From NCBI GenBank assembly GCA_023055355.1, contig JALJCS010000034.1, positions 5,532,001 through 5,596,000 on the forward strand: a stretch of 64,000 nt of DNA. The letters run 5' to 3'. This DNA is from Agelaius tricolor. Lineage: Eukaryota; Chordata; Aves; Passeriformes; Icteridae. Below, piece after piece: positions 61,701 to 64,000 of this stretch. Position 1 is the first letter of the stretch. Each line of letters begins with the position of its first letter. A program made the position numbers and the translations under genes. The notes beneath the pieces were generated by a model, which worked only from the letters and a program-made list of their open reading frames with translations, was not told where the DNA came from and made no database searches.

Positions 61701-64000
61701 AATAACTGTTGTGCACCTCTGAAAGCCATACCAGCACTGAAGAAGGAAAAATTGTATTTATTCCAGGTTTTTCTGTACCAGCCTGGAGCTGACTGGGCAG
61801 AAGGACTGAGAGGCATCACAACTGCCATGTAAGCCAGCCTTGGGTATAAAACCTGGGAATAAGGCATGTCAGTTTGCTCTTTAGCAGCCTGCTGAGCTTC
61901 AAATAAACACAGAGGGATAAACTGCATATCAATAATTCAGAAATATCTAAATATTACTATTTCAGCTCCTTCAGCTCTTGTACTGTTTTATTTATTCTCC
62001 TCCTATGTTTTGAGCTGCATGCTTAAGCCATAGACCCTTCCAGTGGAAGTGGTGGCACCCTCCTGGCTGGCATGCCAGCCCTGTCACACAGCTCAGTGTC
62101 CTGGCAGTGTCCCCAGGTCCCCAGTGCTGATCCCGCACCTCCTCCTGGCCCTGCAGCTGCTCAGGATGAGCTCATGGCAGCTACAGCACTCACTTTGTTT
62201 TAGAAAGACTTCCAAGATCAGTCTCCTTCTCAAGCGAATATTTCCATAGCTGATGTAGCTCTGTCATGGTATTTTGTGTTTATCTGCAGCTGAGAAGAGG
62301 GTGTATTAAATTACTTGGTAGCAGCTAGGGTAGACAGTTCCATTTTGTCTTTATTAAATCACACGTCGCTGAAAGTTTAAACTACTTGAGCAAAACAGTG
62401 AATCAAAGTTCAGGGCTGCTCCTCTGATTTCAGCTGACTTAGATCACTTTCACTGGACTTGAATTATTTGTGAAAGCAAACCCTTCAAGGGTATTATTGT
62501 GGTAAAAGGAATGGAATCCTACATTATTTTATATATGATATCTGGTTTTTTCCACTTCACGTCCTGTTCTTTACAAAAGTCTTTAGTTTAATTGGCTTCA
62601 AAGAAGAATTTGCCTGCATTTAAGTTATCAAAACTTTAGGCAGAGCAGATAGGAGTAAAGCCAGTTATTTATACTTTGTTTTTAGTGCACCAAAATGATG
62701 AGAATATGAAAAGCAAAAAGATTAACCCAAACTCTCTAACATTTTAAGGTCTCAAAAAAAAACCCCAAGATTAAGGCTTTGAAAAGCATCCAAGTTATAA
62801 ATCCACAGAACCAAAACACACAGTTTTAATAACTTTATGACAGAGAAACACAGGAGCTGATGGGCACAGATGCTAAGCTGGGAAAACTTCAGCAGCCCTC
62901 TGTGTTTGTGAACTTTTAGAACTCAAGGGGTCAGGTGGAATAAGCTGATGATGCAGTTTGATTCTCTGATGCCAAAACCCAGTGAGGTACTGGGGAAGGG
63001 TAAAAAAGGGTGGGAGAAAAATGTTCCCAGCCTCCTGCCTGGTGTCATTGGCAAAGCCAGTGCTGCTCCTCTCTTTACATAAAGCAAACACTGAGACTAT
63101 GGAGTCATAAAATCCCTCAGACTGAGGGGCTGTTTGGGCAAGACTGTGATGATCTCCCCTGCCCCAGAGAGGAGTCAGGTCTGAGTTGATGCAGATGTGG
63201 TGCAGATCTCGTGTGGAAAGCTCAGTGTCCATGGGGCGGGGCAGGGCATGGAGAGTGCACCTCAATGAAGTGTAACTACTGTTTTCAGACAAAAATCTGG
63301 TTACAAATGTAAACATCCTGAGCTTTATTGAGATTTTTGTCAGCAGATTTGCTCCTGGGTTTTGCTCAAAGTCAGCTGCTGGCTTTTGGGGGAGGGAGGT
63401 GTGACATTTATTCCCCTATAGCCTTGTGGATTTTGCTGAAAAGCAGAGGAGATGATTCTAATTCTTCTGAATACCAGCAAAGCCACTTACAGATGTTGAG
63501 TAAGCTATTCTCCTGCAAATCCACTGGAGACTTAATTTAGTCTGCTGCACTCACTAGAGAAAATAAACTCAGCTTTACTTTGAAATTTCTGGATGCATCT
63601 CAGAACTGACAGGAAGCACTGCTCCAGAAATCAGCAATTTTGACACAGTAATGAATGGCAGACAGGAACAGTTTTGAGTGCAATGCTTACTTGCATGACA
63701 CACAATTGGCATTACTCCTTTTCAGAGCAATACATATTTTGTTGTTGTATCAGACCTGGATATGGTGGTTCCTTTGTTTTCCTGCTTTTCTTCAAACCAC
63801 AGATCTGTACAATGATTTCAGGTAGTGAAATGAAAGGAATCAAACTCCTTTCCATCTCTTTCTTGCAGTCTTTCACTGTACTTCTTGCTGCCTCTAAGAA
63901 TCTGGACATCAGGCTCACAGGTGTGGCTCTATCCATTTTCCTGGACAGAGGAATGACAAAGGATGTTTCTTTTTCTTCTTCTGTGTTCTTTCACTTCTTC

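Larger units (their letters stand above)
52000..64000. other. intergenic, gene-poor, AT-rich
   Basis: No gene recognised. It contains a TTTTA simple repeat (about 55741-55772), an interspersed internal duplication at 55441-55612, and a 9-bp-arm hairpin at 56001-56025. Several AT-rich blocks without repeats (for example 60720-60900) could be conserved non-coding elements, but conservation cannot be judged from one sequence. Confidence 0.6.

Noticed and set aside
62873..63316. 147-codon minus-strand open frame
   Set aside because: No recognisable motif or neighbouring gene structure.

Overview
The window is bird nuclear DNA, most likely from a passerine. It carries the 3' end of a vertebrate FAT4 gene. 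It also carries several CR1 retroposon 3' ends, some closing in the ATTCTATG-type octamer typical of birds and reptiles, one to two old CORE-SINE/MIR remnants, and an endogenous retrovirus. No Alu or L1 was seen. The species call is inference; the gene and repeat calls are read from the sequence.

Layout. Positions 1-3819 are FAT4 intron. Bases 3820-4081 are the penultimate visible coding exon (laminin-G part), 4082-6138 is the last intron, and 6139-8012 is the terminal coding exon (end of laminin-G, EGF-like modules, transmembrane helix, whole cytoplasmic tail). The 3' UTR probably runs to about 9590 and contains a MIR-like SINE. All FAT4 parts are on the plus strand.

From 10571 to 13045, on the minus strand, lies the most unusual object. 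It is a short LTR element whose 5' LTR stops at R, where U5 and the primer-binding site should begin. It continues directly into an intronless cyclin A1 (CCNA1) cDNA with its GC-rich 5' leader, breaks off inside the cyclin fold, then runs through about 0.9 kb of retroviral 3' sequence, a polypurine tract and a complete 227-bp 3' LTR. It reads as a host-gene/retrovirus chimera (oncogene-capture-like or LTR-mediated retroposition). The cyclin frame is broken by two frameshifts and one stop, so I call it a pseudogene.

From about 13 kb to 64 kb I find no convincing gene. This fits the large gene-poor interval that follows FAT4 in other amniotes. It holds CR1 fragments in both orientations, simple repeats, a perfect 57-bp-arm palindrome (20779-20898), and a striking six-copy 58-bp tandem array (29271-29618). 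Each copy of the array carries a CCAAT motif, a TATA/CATA box and an inverted CCAAT, and the array is followed by a plausible short first exon with a splice donor.
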